Of a DNA stretch of 64,000 bases, positions 40,441 through 50,605 are shown in pieces. The position numbers and the translations under genes were made by a program. The stretch is taken from positions 1,821,077-1,885,076 of the forward strand of contig CAJNDS010002634.1 in NCBI GenBank assembly GCA_905221605.1. The letters are read 5' to 3'. This stretch comes from Symbiodinium natans (lineage: Eukaryota > Sar > Dinophyceae > Suessiales > Symbiodiniaceae). Within the stretch, counting starts at the first letter, position 1, and every line of letters begins with the position of its first letter. The notes under the pieces are model-generated. The model was not told the origin of the DNA. It worked only from the letters and a program-made list of their open reading frames with translations, and searched no databases.

Positions 40441-41049
40441 CAGTGTCACTTGCCGGCAGGTTTGGGAGAAGGTTGGGCAGTCGCAGCTAGCCACCGTCAT
40501 ACTTGTGCAGTGCGGGCAGATGGTGGGCTCGTCTGTTTTGGATGGAATGAAGATGGGCAGTGTGATGTGCCAGCAGATTTGGGACCCGTTTTGGCTGTCG
40601 CAGCTGGCGACTATCATACTTGCGCAGTGTGGGCAGATGGTCGGCTCGTTTGTTTTGGATGGAATGAATATGGGCAGTGTGATGTTCCAGCAGATCTGGG
40701 ACCCGTTTTGGCTGTCGCAGCTGGCTCCCTTCATACTTGTGCAGTGCGGGCAGATGGTGGGCTCGTTTGTTTTGGATGGAATGAATATGGGCCGTGTGAT
40801 GTGCCAGCAGATTTGGGACCCGTTTTGGCTGTCGCAGCTGGCGTCCATCATACTTGTGCAGTGCGGGCAGATGGTGGGCTCGTCTGTTTTGGATGGAATG
40901 AAGATGGGCAGTGTGATGTGCCAGCAGATTTGGGACCCGTTTTGGCTGTCGCAGCTGGCCACCGTCATACTTGTGCAGTGGGGGCAGATGGTCGGCTCGT
41001 TTGTTTTGGATGGAATGAACATGGACAGTGTGATGTGGATAACCGCTGA
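40081..41049 (+). CDS. RCC1-like repeat protein, 322 aa (start uncertain)
   Basis: The C-terminal 200 residues are five near-identical 39-residue repeats with the core HTCAVRADGGLVCFGWNEDG then QCDVPADLGPVLAVAAG, matching RCC1/BNR-type beta-propeller blades common in Symbiodiniaceae proteins. A full seven-blade propeller is not present. The first 118 residues cover the segment duplicated at 63.6 kb, whose frame is not conserved, so the true start may lie near residue 110-120 or in an upstream exon. The last repeat is cut short by CDVDNR and a stop. RCC1-like repeats mediate protein or chromatin contacts in known families; the role here is unknown. Confidence 0.6.
   Translation: MQQVVHMVVFLHQARRGMHLSIVMKAALVLTIFSLTSMTARVFFLRVPAGSRNVPLLRQSRFALPQLQRIGCLSRNMRSWPQTATSPPHDGKFRASCNRYSSWVTRKGGLIACSTCTRRAQCHLPAGLGEGWAVAASHRHTCAVRADGGLVCFGWNEDGQCDVPADLGPVLAVAAGDYHTCAVWADGRLVCFGWNEYGQCDVPADLGPVLAVAAGSLHTCAVRADGGLVCFGWNEYGPCDVPADLGPVLAVAAGVHHTCAVRADGGLVCFGWNEDGQCDVPADLGPVLAVAAGHRHTCAVGADGRLVCFGWNEHGQCDVDNR
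40445..41037 (+). repeat. 117-bp tandem repeat coding RCC1-like blades
   Basis: Five units with exactly 117-bp spacing (for example GATGTGCC at 40564 and GATGTTCC at 40681). Units are so similar that another + frame and the minus strand also stay open; those readings are shadows. Confidence 0.9.
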
Positions 41050-41109
41050 TGATGCAAAAAAATGATACCGACTGCTACGGTGACCTTAGTCAGCCTTAGT
41101 CTCTTTGAA

Positions 41110-41213
41110 CTACCTAGTAGTAGAGTAGGTAACCTTTAACCTTTTTGGGGTAATATAATCCCCTTCTAATCCCAAAGGTAAACCTTGAGTTCCCCCAGGT
41201 TACTGGACAACTA
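41110..41213 (+). mobile_element. Short repeated element, family E, copy 2
   Basis: AACCTTTTTGGGGTAATATAATCC and CCCAGGTTACTGGACAAC match the copy at 37.83 kb loosely, in the same orientation. Confidence 0.35.
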
Positions 41214-41405
41214 AGACTATTCAAACCCTAAACCCTAAACCCTAAACCCTAAACCCTAAACCCTAAACCCTAAGCCCCAAACCCCAAACCGTAAACCCTA
41301 AACCGTTTTGAACTCTTCATAGCAGCTTCACCAGCATGGCAAGCCCCTTTGACCCCCCAAGCCCAAGCCCGGAACCAGAAGTTGGAGCGGCAATCTTGCC
41401 AAACC

Positions 41406-41648
41406 CCAAACCCCAAACCCTAAACCCTAAACTAAACCCTAAACCCTAAACCCTAAACCCTAAACCCTAAACCCTAAACCCTAAACCCTAAACCCTCGCT
41501 TGAGTGGGAATCTGGCGGATTGTCATAGTGAGAGCCTTCCGACCGAGTCCTTGCCTGCCTTGTGCAAGTGCGAGAGCCGAAACCCTAAACCCTAAACCCT
41601 AAACCCTAAACCCTAAACCCTAAACCCTAAACCCTAAACCCTAAACCC
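41406..41648 (-). repeat. Pair of (CCCTAAA)n arrays
   Basis: About ten units at 41430-41497 and ten at 41580-41648, separated by 80 bp of unique DNA. The right array marks the edge of an array-free AT-rich island. Confidence 0.93.
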
Positions 41649-41879
41649 AATCTTGAAATCACATGAGTACCATCGCTGGGATAGCGGTCCAACCACCCTC
41701 AAGCCGGCAGCAATTCAAACCGCAATGCTGCCTATCATGACCTTCAACTCTACAATGATTTCGACCTAACTTATATTGTCAACATTTTCTTTTGTAGATG
41801 TATTATGTGACCAGTTGCTCGCCCTTTCGTGTTCATGTGGTTTTTGTTTCCTAAATGTGTTAACCTCATCTCCTGCATC

Positions 41880-42890
41880 TTAATCAGGATGTACGCGGTT
41901 CTTCTTTCTCTTCATAGTTAAATTTAACTTCACGTTGAATTGATTACTGGGCTTTCGGGCTTCCATTGGTACAAATCTCGTTGCCGAACGCTTCATCTGA
42001 TTATTGTAGGTGCGTAATATTTCTAAGCTGTAATCTGGCCATTGGATGCTCTGGTGTTCCTTTCTTTCCATCTGCTTCAACCCGCTTATACAACATGTCT
42101 TTAAAAGTGCGGATGGCTTTTTCACTGAAATTTGGGTGCACCCTCGTTCGGTGATGTTCTATGTTCTCATCATTCAAAGACGTTTGTATTGCCTCCTTGT
42201 TCAATGCGCCTTTTTCATCTGTATAACTGATTTCGGGCTTCTTACCCATTTTATTCAAGCACTCAGTCATGCCACTCGCTACGTCGCCTTCTTGTTTGCT
42301 TTTTTTCGGCACTACATGCATAAACTTATCAAATACATCAATCATCAACACCCCTACCTTAAACTGTTGTTCGTTCAAACCGTTTGTAAAAATCAAAATC
42401 CATCTGATATTCATAAGCGGAATGAGGGGCCATAAAACTGTTTTGTTCTACCGACTTCTGTTCTGTTCAACATTCTTTCGAAACAACTCGATAATATCTC
42501 CCATTGTTCTTGTTTTGTCTTTCTCCCGCGCTTCCGCTCGAGTTCTGGATTTATTCCTGAAACCGGCCTTATAAAGATATACATCATAAATGATTTTATG
42601 TTTCTCGCTTAGATCAATAAGTAATGAAAAATACTCATCATTTAAAAAGACATAGGCAGAATCACTTTGTATTCGTTCATATCGGATTTGGGTGCTCCGC
42701 GCTTCTTTCCACTATAGGTTTTATCAGAATTGATTTCGGTAATTTGCGTTGGTGTCTTCTATGAATTTCAGAATTCGCTTCTTTTGGGTCTGCCTTGAAC
42801 TTGCTTCGCGCTTCTTTTGCATAAACTGCTCGTCTTCTTTCCTGTTGTTAGCGTAAAGCCGTTGATACAATGCCAGTTGTTGCTTAATCA
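41880..42890 (-). pseudogene. Frameshifted retroviral-type (rve) integrase, Polinton/Maverick- or retroelement-like
   Basis: The minus strand has integrase landmarks spread over three frames: LMIDVFDKFMHVVPKKSK (first Asp), SYTDEKGAL (second Asp), HPNFSEKAIRTFKDML (Glu) in 42414-42001; then TYNNQMKRSATRFVPMEARK in another frame at 42125-41880; and an N-terminal YQMDFDF-type segment in a third frame near 42390-42430. Frame changes fall near 42375 and 42050. The second Asp and the Glu are separated by 31 residues in the readable frame, fewer than the usual 35. Family knowledge: rve integrases join element ends to host DNA. This copy is dead as written. HPNFSEKAIRTFKDMLYKRV and ARKPSN resemble integrases of Polinton-like elements in protists; that comparison is from memory. 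Confidence 0.65.
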
Positions 42891-43070
42891 AGGCTTAATC
42901 TCATCCATTGTCATATCCTCGGGACGTTAAGTTGTTCATATAACTATACCACATATTAATATTTAATGTTCAGATATGTTTTCTACATGTCGCAAATATC
43001 TTTAGAAGGTATTTAAAAAAGGTACTAGTTTTTTGTGTTGTAATTACATTGCATACGAGCAAACTGTTAA

Positions 43071-43457
43071 GTGCAACACGAGAGCACTACCAACAACCTA
43101 CGGCGACTTCTAAACTCGTTTATCACAAGGCGCCCGAACCAAAATACAAATCTCATTAACCTTTTTGGAGACCGTAAAATAGCGCCATTCACCACCACAG
43201 AGAATTTACTCAGACAGTTTATAGTCGCAAAAACCGACAAACAAACAACCAAGGAAAACAACGCAAACGACAAAGTCCACGACAAACACCACGACAAAGA
43301 ACCCCTAGGGCGACGAATGCAGGAAGCAAAGAAGGAAAACAAAAATCGAAATGGTGCCAACATCTACTCTATAGATAGATCTTTTATAGAGTTAGACAAA
43401 GACAGTGCCATTAGAAATGGTTTCAAAGACTACAAAGACATACCGACATACCTTTGA
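43071..43457 (+). CDS. Lys/Asn/Thr-rich 128-codon frame, unknown
   Basis: Lies in the AT-rich island, opposite in direction to the integrase remnant. The translation is hydrophilic and basic (KTDKQTTKENNANDK), with no recognised domain, signal or membrane segment. It may be a decayed gene of the same inserted element; the following 400 bp on this strand contain multiple stops. Confidence 0.3.
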   Translation: MQHESTTNNLRRLLNSFITRRPNQNTNLINLFGDRKIAPFTTTENLLRQFIVAKTDKQTTKENNANDKVHDKHHDKEPLGRRMQEAKKENKNRNGANIYSIDRSFIELDKDSAIRNGFKDYKDIPTYL

Positions 43458-44139
43458 CTTTCGGAAAGAACCTAAAATAAAAGCACAATGTAACACCCAC
43501 CAGATACACAGAGGACTTCTTGGGCAAACGATTTTTTAGATATGAGAAGCAAACTAAAAGCCTCTTCAAGAAGCTAATGGACACCTTCCAGTGTAAGGAA
43601 TGTATTCAAATTAAAAGAGCCTTGCAGGGTAGATGGTGGTATAGATTTTAAACCAGAGCAGGAGAAACTAGCAAATACCGCTAATGTAAGTGTGTACAAC
43701 ATCTACATTCAAACGCCCTTGCACCCCGGCTTTCAAACCCTCAAGTCAAGGAAGCAATACAAATAAACCATTACTCATAACAAAGAAAGTGGGTGTTGGC
43801 TTAACACCATAACCGGTCGGTGTAAGGATACGCTCACGGGAGCGAAACGAACGATTAACAAAAGAAAGTATGTTACAACTGATGAATCAGACCGAAGAGG
43901 ATTCAAAACGAATGGGGCATCAATGCAGGATATGGTGCCAGTGTTTGAGCACGACGGCATTCAAGTCAGCTTGTGTATTTCATGCAGCCTATTTTCAAGC
44001 ATTCACCACTAAATACAACCTACCCACATTATACGCCCTAGTTAAAAACTAGACACCGATTATCCCGAAAGCAATGAGTGCGAAGTTTTCAAGGGGTAGG
44101 CGATGGAAGTAGGGCGTAGGTAGCGTGGTCTTTGTGTGG

Positions 44140-45020
44140 TGTAGACGCCTGAGCGAGCGCGAAACGCAGAAACGCATAGAGAGAGAGAGAGAGTGCTTCG
44201 ACACGCACGATGCACACAGCATGTTCGCATACATGCACAAAAAAAACAAAGCTGCGTAGGCTATCGGCCCTCAACCATACAGTTAGTGAGCATGTCTTGT
44301 TGTGCGTACAGCTCTGCTTTCTTTCGGTGTCTTTTTTCCTTGGCAAGTCCATGGAACCGACTAAGAAACTTTAATCGCTACAGTCGGTCCCATGATTCTT
44401 GCGGGGTTTTCAACCCAAAGAGCCCAATACCCCTTAAGGAATATTCCTTAAATCAGAATAAGGATCCCTCTAGAATTTAAGCTCTATTCCTTAATAAGTT
44501 AAGGGGTATTGGGCTCTCTGGGAACCCGGAAGTGGAGCACCACGTGATTTGCGGGGTTTTTCAAAGACGCAGAATTGGAGCGCTGCGTGATTTGCGAGGT
44601 TTTAATTTTCAAGATGCGGAATTGGAGGTGATTTCCAGTACCGCGTGTGTACTATAAAAGAAGGAGAATCCCGGCTGGCCGCGGAAACGTGGGTTCCAGT
44701 ACTGCGTCTGTACTACAAAAGTTTAAAGAGAAGGAAAATCCGGCTGTGTACGTGATTTGCGCACGATCGATCCCCGCAGAGGAGTGGCGGACGAGCTTCA
44801 AAATGCACAAAAACGCACAGGGGAGCGCTTCGAACGCACAGCGGGAGCGCTTTGACACGCACGATCCCGGCAGAGGGTTCGTCGGCGAGCTTCGAACTGC
44901 GAAAAAACGCACAGCGACAGCGTTTCCACACGCGCGATCCGCAGAGGGTTCGACGGCCACGTTGTAGATGCACAGCGGGAGCACTTCGACACACGCGATC
45001 CGGCAGAGGGGTGCATCCCG
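44140..45020. repeat. Degenerate direct repeats around GACACGC..CGATC
   Basis: The phrase CGCACAGCGGGAGCGCTTCGACACGCACGATCC-GGCAGAGG recurs with changes at about 44835-44875, 44910-44945 and 44970-45010, and a related piece at 44190-44215. A second pair, GTGTACTATAAAAGAAGGAGAATCC and GTCTGTACTACAAAAG..GAAGGAAAATCC, lies at 44646 and 44708. Open frames on the minus strand here follow the repeats. Confidence 0.6.
44413..44522 (-). mobile_element. MITE-like element, family A, copy 2 (inverted)
   Basis: Reverse complement of the element at 37060. It has terminal repeats ACCCAAAGAGCCCAATACCCC and GGGGTATTGGGCTCTCTGGG, with the same palindrome TTAAGGAATATTCCTTAA and GGGATCC core. The termini are better preserved than in copy 1. 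Confidence 0.85.
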
Positions 45021-45085
45021 CGAACCCCCGCCAAACCTAGCTATACCCCGAAGAAATAAGGATCGAATTTATTTGGCAGCGTATA

Positions 45086-45420
45086 GGCGGGGGTGGTGGT
45101 GGTGGTGGTGGTAGTGGTGGTGGTGGTGGTGGTGCTGGTGCTGCTGGTGCTGCTGGTGCTGCTGGTGCTGCTGGTGCTGCTGGTGCTGCTGGTGCTGCTG
45201 GTGCTGCTGGTGCTGCTGGTGCTGCTGGTGCTGGCGGTGGTGCTGGCGGTGGTGCTGGCGGTGGTGCTGGTGCTGGCGGTGGTGCTGCTGGTGCTGCTGG
45301 TTCTGCTGGTGCTGCTGGTGCTGCTGGTGCTGCTGGTGCTGGTGGTGCTGGTGCTGGTGCTGGCGGTGCTGCTGCTGGTGGTGCTGGTGGTGCTGGTGGT
45401 GCTGGTGGTGGTGGATGGTG
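45086..45420. repeat. GGT/GCT trinucleotide microsatellite
   Basis: About 335 bp of (GGT)n and (GCTGGT)n-type units. All frames stay open (Val/Leu, Ala/Pro, Thr/Ser, His/Gln); no gene is called. Confidence 0.95.
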
Positions 45421-46149
45421 GTTGTGAGGTAGTGGTTGGAGTTGGTGTACTTGGGCGAGCGAACCAATAATCATAACAGTATTTGCACAATGACACAATT
45501 CTTGCTTCTTATTTTTTTGCCTCATTGCAAAACCTCATATTCCAAGACCTTGTTCCTGGTACATAGTTTTTTTAGAATAGACACCATTTCCATTGATTCT
45601 AGGGGTAGGGGTTTCGGGTTGATACTATCGGGGGTTCTGGGCGGTGGGGCTTACTATGGGGTTGAGTATGATTCTATATGGGGTTGGGCATGGTTCCTTA
45701 CTATGGTTTTTCATCGTTTGGGTCTTGGGCTCGGGATTTTGGTGAGTTGGGGTTTGAGGTACAGGTTTTCATGGTTTGGGTGCTAGGGGGTGGTGCATGA
45801 TAAGAATTTAAATTGAAAATGGCCACTGCTAATTCATCATAGGGCTCAGGGTAAAGATGTGATCTGATCCCTGATATCGTTTGGCCAAGACCCTGTGAGG
45901 CCACTTCCGTGTGGCAGATATGCTGGAGAGGGCTGCGGCAGGCAAAAAAGAAGCTCCCAGCGGCCGCTACTGTTGGTGGTTGATTTTCCAAGGGCAGTTT
46001 CCTCCATCCGGGGAGGGCTCCACACCTAGACTCTGAGCCCTAAGACCCGAAGACAGTGTCCCTTGGCTCTTCGATCTGTCTCTAAACCCTAAACCCTAAA
46101 TCCGAAACCCTAAAGCCTAAACCCTAAACCCTTAGCTTTGGAACGCTGA

Positions 46150-46275
46150 ATCCCGAGAGACTTCTGGACACTTGGTTGCCTTGCCCTCCTCGCGCCGGTG
46201 TGAGCCAAGGCTTCTACCCAGCTACCAAAGCGAAGTGGCCCGAGGCTCACAGATGAGAGCTTTCTTCGCCAGGAA
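46150..46275 (+). CDS. Possible exon, unknown product
   Basis: The frame reads SRRCEPRLLPSYQSEVARGS followed by QMRAFFARK, ending at a possible GT donor (GTGCCC). Coding-like composition in an array-flanked island; the acceptor is not clear and there is no domain. Confidence 0.3.
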
Positions 46276-47462
46276 AGTGCCCGGAAGATGGGGGGTTAGG
46301 ATGTGTTGAGGGCGGGCTGGATACTCTTGAACCGGCTTGCTTTGGGAATGTAGAGGGCATGGTGATTCTGGGGGCTGTATAGTTTGGATTTGGGTCCAAA
46401 ACCTGCAGCCGTTGAAATCCTTAGCCCGAAGCTGAGGTACGGCGGACAGCTACGCCCTGGTGGCGCACTCAGCCCTCTTGACCCCATAAACCCGTCCCAC
46501 ACCCTCGAGCCTCAAAGCCTTTTCTTCTTGACAGAAACCCTAGCCCCCCCAAAACAAGAGGTACACTTCATTGTCGCTGTGACACTCCTAAACCCTAAAG
46601 CCCTCAGTCCCACCGAAGTTGTGTCACCCCCCAAGCAAAAGGTTCGAGGGTTTGGTGTTTGGGTTTAAGGTTAGAATGCGCAGGTTGAAACCAGGGTTTT
46701 TGGTTTAGGGTTTAGGGTTTAGGGTTGTTTAGGGTTTAGGGTTTAGGGTTTAGGGTTTAGGGTGCTTCCAAATGTGTTAAAGAGTGATGCCGGAAGGGTC
46801 GTCTCCCCACGTGACCATAAACGATGGAGCCAATGATCCTGACCGGCTTCGGGGGTTTCGGGTTTAGGGTTTAGGGTTTAGGGTCTAGGGTTTGGGGCCT
46901 CAACTTTTTAGGAGCTCAGGTTTTCTGGTGTAGAGTTGAAGGCGGAGAATATACGACATGAAGCTCTCAACACAATGTAAGGTACGGTTGGTGGGTTTAT
47001 TGCCTGAGCATTTTGCAACATGCGAGCGCGACAGCGATCGAGGTTCAAAACCGCCATGATCACACCCCCTCAGATCTGCCGGAACGTGGCGCATCAGGAC
47101 TTGCTTCTATCTTTGGGCCTGGGAGTGTCTTGGGGCTTGCAGTTGTTGGGGAAGCCCCGTTTGGTGGCTTACATTCTGTTTAGGGGTTCTGAGTTTCGGG
47201 TTTAGGGTTTAGGGTTTAGGGTTTCTTTGAGGTGAAAGATGCTTTGGATAGGGGGGCTTTTCGAAGGTTTGTGATCATGTAAGACTTGCGACGGCTCGGG
47301 TATTTTGAGCTCCTTACAGCATCCCAGTACTGTGTCTGGTTTAGAACTGATCCAGAGGCATACCGTTCATGCGCCTTGCCGGCGGCGTGTTGGCAAAAAC
47401 TGGCTTGCACATCTTCATGATTTGCATGTAGCCCTGCTTGAGCAGAGAGCTTCTGCTTGAAC

Positions 47463-47572
47463 TATATGGGTTTCCGACAATAACGGACCCCTAGTATAGA
47501 CCCCCAAAGAGTAGTATCCCCGTATAGGAAGGACCCCATTAAGGTACCCCCAATTTCGGAAGCCCTAAACCC
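47463..47572 (+). mobile_element. Short inverted-repeat element, family C, copy 2
   Basis: GGGTTTCCGACAATAACGGACC at the left, AGACCCCCAAAGAGTAGTATCC in the middle and AAGGTACCCCCAATTTCGGAAG at the right. The termini are near-complementary. Confidence 0.65.
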
Positions 47573-47813
47573 ATGTGTGGTCTCCGAATAGTGGTACCAT
47601 CTTTTTGGTACCCTAAACCCTAAACCCTAAACACTAAACCCTAAACCCTAAACCCTAAACCCCAAACCCTCCACCCCCTCATTGGAGGATGTGATCATCA
47701 CGGTGGAGGATTGGCGCGCCAGCTCAGCTCAGGTCTGCCTCGGTCTGCCTCGGATGGCATCGCCTCAAAGCTCACGTAAAAGTACTTGCTGAAAGTAAGA
47801 AGTAACACGCACG

Positions 47814-47814
47814 C

Positions 47815-47845
<31 letters not shown>

Positions 47846-47910
47846 GACATATATGTGTGTATCACTGTGTATATGTATATGTATCTGTACATGTATATGT
47901 ATATGTTAGG

Positions 47911-47941
<31 letters not shown>

Positions 47942-48080
47942 ATACATATACACATATTTATATGTATATATATATAGATATACGTGTATAGATATATACA
48001 TACATAAGTACATACATATCTACATATACATATATATATATATATACATATATGTAGATATAGGTATTTGTCTGTATATT
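47814..48080. repeat. (TA)n/(TATG)n cryptic microsatellite
   Basis: Alternating TATATA, TATGTA and TACATA motifs. Frames that stay open read Tyr/Ile and are not genes. Confidence 0.95.
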
Positions 48081-48252
48081 TACTGCGTCCATAGAGGGCC
48101 ATCGCAACCCTCCGCTCCGAAGGTTTTTGTTCTGGACGAGGGATGTTGACCTTTAAGAGCCTAGGCTCCTAGACTTAAACCCTAAACCCTTAACCCTTAA
48201 CCCTTAACCCCTAAACCCTAAACCCTAAACCTAGCAAGCTCATTGAGGTCTA

Positions 48253-48392
48253 GGGTTGAAGGGTTGAAGGGTTGAAGGGTTGAAGCGTTGAAGCGTTGAA
48301 GCGTTGAAGGGTTGAAGGGTTGAAGGGTTGAAGGGTTGAAGGGTTGAAGGGTTGAAAAAAAAATTGAAGGGTTGATGGGTTGAAGGGTTTAA
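48253..48392 (+). repeat. (GGGTTGAA)n 8-bp array
   Basis: About 13 octamer units, three of them GCGTTGAA in a row, interrupted by an A run at 48355-48363. It is bordered by TTTAGGG units and looks derived from them by a length change. Confidence 0.9.
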
Positions 48393-49094
48393 AAGTTTGG
48401 GTTTAGGGTTTAGGGCAAAAAGGGTTTAGGGTTTAGGGGTTTGGGGTTTAGGGTTTAGGGTTGAGGGCTTTAAGGTGCAGAGCGCAGGGGTCCATTCGAC
48501 TCTGAGGCACCGACTAAAGCCTCCCGTTGTGCTTGGTGAGGCCCGCAGGATTGGCAGGGTTTTGTCTAAAGCAGTCTTACAGCCATTTAGGGTTTAGGGT
48601 TTAGGGTTTAGGGTTTAGGGTTTGCAATATGTGCGGCTTTTTTGGGTTTTGGGTTTAGGGTTTAGGGTTTAGCGTTTAGGGAAAAAACATCACGAGAGTT
48701 GAGGCTCTCGTTTCGTCTTCCAGCTGGAAAACGATTGCGACTTAATGGATGAGCACTCAGTGCTGATACCGATTCGTTTCGATACTATTCCGCTTCGTTT
48801 CGGTTCGATATCGACACGGCAGCCTGGCGATGCCTTCGGTTCGATACCGACACGGATTCCGCATCGATACAAAGTATTGCTGAACATCCATGATAAAGCA
48901 GCCCAGCCACTGACGCGATAGACAATGTGCCCGTTTGGGGTTTAGGGATTTGAAGCTGGGCAGGATTGAGCTGGGTTCAAAAAGCGGGTTTTGAAGGTCG
49001 ATGAGGCCTGGGGGGTGAGAGGGGACGTGTTGGGAACCAATTCTGTTTCGCAATCGCTGCTGACCAATACTGGGTTCTCCATTGGCAACTTCGG

Positions 49095-49250
49095 AGAGGG
49101 CTAAGGGTTCAGGGTTCAGGGTTCAGGGTTCAGGGTTTAGGGTTTAGGGTTTAGGGTTTAGGGTTTAGGCTTAAGGGTTTAGGGTTTAGGGTTTGGGGTT
49201 TAGGGTTTAGGGTTTAGGGTTTAGGCTTCAGTTTTTAGGGTTTAGGGTAT
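49095..49250 (+). repeat. TTCAGGG/TTTAGGG mixed array
   Basis: Four TTCAGGG variant units are followed by TTTAGGG units with scattered variants. Confidence 0.9.
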
Positions 49251-49320
49251 AGGGTTTGAGCAGTCTAAGGTGATAGCTTCTCGGGTCACAGGGTTCATAG
49301 CGTGCCAAACTTGCCGGCAG

Positions 49321-49369
49321 TCCGTCGTCAACTTCGCCGACCTGTGGAAGGCCTATTTGAAGGAATGGC
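49321..49369 (+). CDS. Probable exon, unknown product (part 1)
   Basis: Acceptor TTGCCGGCAG, then SVVNFADLWKAYLKEW, ending in phase 1 at donor GTAGGGTTTAGGG. Joined to 49767 it gives R-CLQSEQRVQDWFAHPYH in one frame. The intron so defined would start in one telomere-type unit and end in another. No domain is recognised. Confidence 0.5.
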
Positions 49370-49766
49370 GTAGGGTTTAGGGTTTAGGGTTTAGGGTTTA
49401 GGGTTTAGGGTTTTGGTTTTGAGGGTTCAGGGTTTAGGGTACGGAATCTTGTGCTTTCTTGAGGGTCAAAGAGCTCGGGCAAGCTGCCTCAAGCCTAAAC
49501 ATGGCTTTCCTTGAGTTTGGCGTATAGGGAGGTTCAGGTTTCAGGGTCTAGGGTTTAGGGCTCAGGGTTTAGGGTTTAGGGTCTAGGGTTCAGGTTTCAG
49601 GGTTTGGGGGATTAGGGTTTTTTGGGTTTGGGCTCAGAGCCCTACAGTACAAAGTCTACAGAACCTCAGTCTCAGACTTCTGACCCCATGCACCCTCTCA
49701 ACCCCTTTGCTGCTGGGTTTCAGGGGTTTAGGGTTTAGGGTTTAGGGTTTAGGGTTTAGGGTTCAG

Positions 49767-49844
49767 GGTGTCTTCAGAGTGAGCAGCGGGTGCAGGACTG
49801 GTTTGCCCACCCCTACCACCCGGAGTTCAAGAACACACAGATAC
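49767..49844 (+). CDS. Probable exon, unknown product (part 2)
   Basis: Follows acceptor GGGTTCAG, which is a TTCAGGG repeat variant. It reads CLQSEQRVQDWFAHPYH followed by PEFKNTQ, with a possible donor GTTTTTTC at 49845. The rich mix of Trp, His, Tyr and Glu is unlike repeat-derived frames nearby. Confidence 0.5.
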
Positions 49845-49944
49845 GTTTTTTCATACAACCCAAAACTCATGGTAGTGTATATCATTTACACAGCAAGACA
49901 AAAAACCGGTAGTGCGAAGTGAGAAGCATGATGCATGTGTAGAG

Positions 49945-50264
49945 GTTGCTGATCATCATCAGCATCATTATGGTGATGGTGGTGATGATGATGGTGGAGG
50001 CTTTCGGCAGTGGAAGCCCTGTACCCGTCTAGGTGCTTGCAATGAAGTCATGCCCAAAGAGTGCCATCTCCAGTTGCACTTCGTCTTCGCATGCAAGGAC
50101 CTGAAAAAAACTCGAAGTGCTCTGTTTTCGTGTGCTACTAAAGAGCAACATTGCCAGCCGGGAACCCTGAAACTGACCCCCCCGGCTGGGTGGAACCTGT
50201 AACCCCTGTGGTGGGTACCCTGAACCCGTCCTTGGGGGCCCTGTGGTGTTGGCGGGAGCCGCCA

Positions 50265-50341
<77 letters not shown>

Positions 50342-50605
50342 GTTTCGGTGGGGGAACCCCTGTACCCGTCTAGGTGCTTGCAATGAAATGAAGTCATGCC
50401 CAAGAGTGCCATCCCCAGTTGAACTTCGTCTTCGCATGCAAGGACCTGAAAAGACTCGAAGTGCTCTGTTTCCTGTTTCCGTGTGTTCCTACAGAGCAAC
50501 AGGGGGGGGGTGTCGCCAGAACACTTCGGTGGAGGTTATTGGGGGAGGGGGGGAGGGTGGGGGGGGGTCAGGTGTCGCCAGAGCATTTCGGTGGAGGTTT
50601 TCGGG
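49945..50605. repeat. Direct duplication linked to a (GAT)n tract
   Basis: The stretch from GTACCCGTCTAGGTGCTTGC (50020) to AGAGCAAC (50152) recurs at 50361-50502, and each copy follows a (GAT)n/(GGT)n tract (49960-50000, 50265-50340). A shorter duplicate, TGTCGCCAGA(A/G)CA(C/T)TTCGGTGG, lies at 50511 and 50573, separated by a G-rich run. Confidence 0.8.

Larger units (their letters stand above)
41649..45010. other. AT-rich, array-free island (candidate integrated viral or transposon DNA)
   Basis: About 3.3 kb with no TTTAGGG tract and, between 41.75 and 44.1 kb, markedly higher A+T and Lys/Asn/Ile-rich frames than the flanks. It contains a broken integrase on the minus strand and a Lys/Asn-rich frame on the + strand. 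Composition and content suggest foreign origin. Confidence 0.55.

Noticed and set aside
40300-41065. Cys-rich minus-strand frame and second + frame over the RCC1 repeats
   Set aside because: Shadows created by five near-identical 117-bp units; only the RCC1-like frame has a known domain.
44165-44240. Possible tRNA or small RNA gene in the GC-rich repeats
   Set aside because: No cloverleaf or box A/B could be made out by eye.
45037-45525. Pro/Ala, Ser/Thr and His/Gln-rich frames
   Set aside because: Translations of a GGT/GCT microsatellite.
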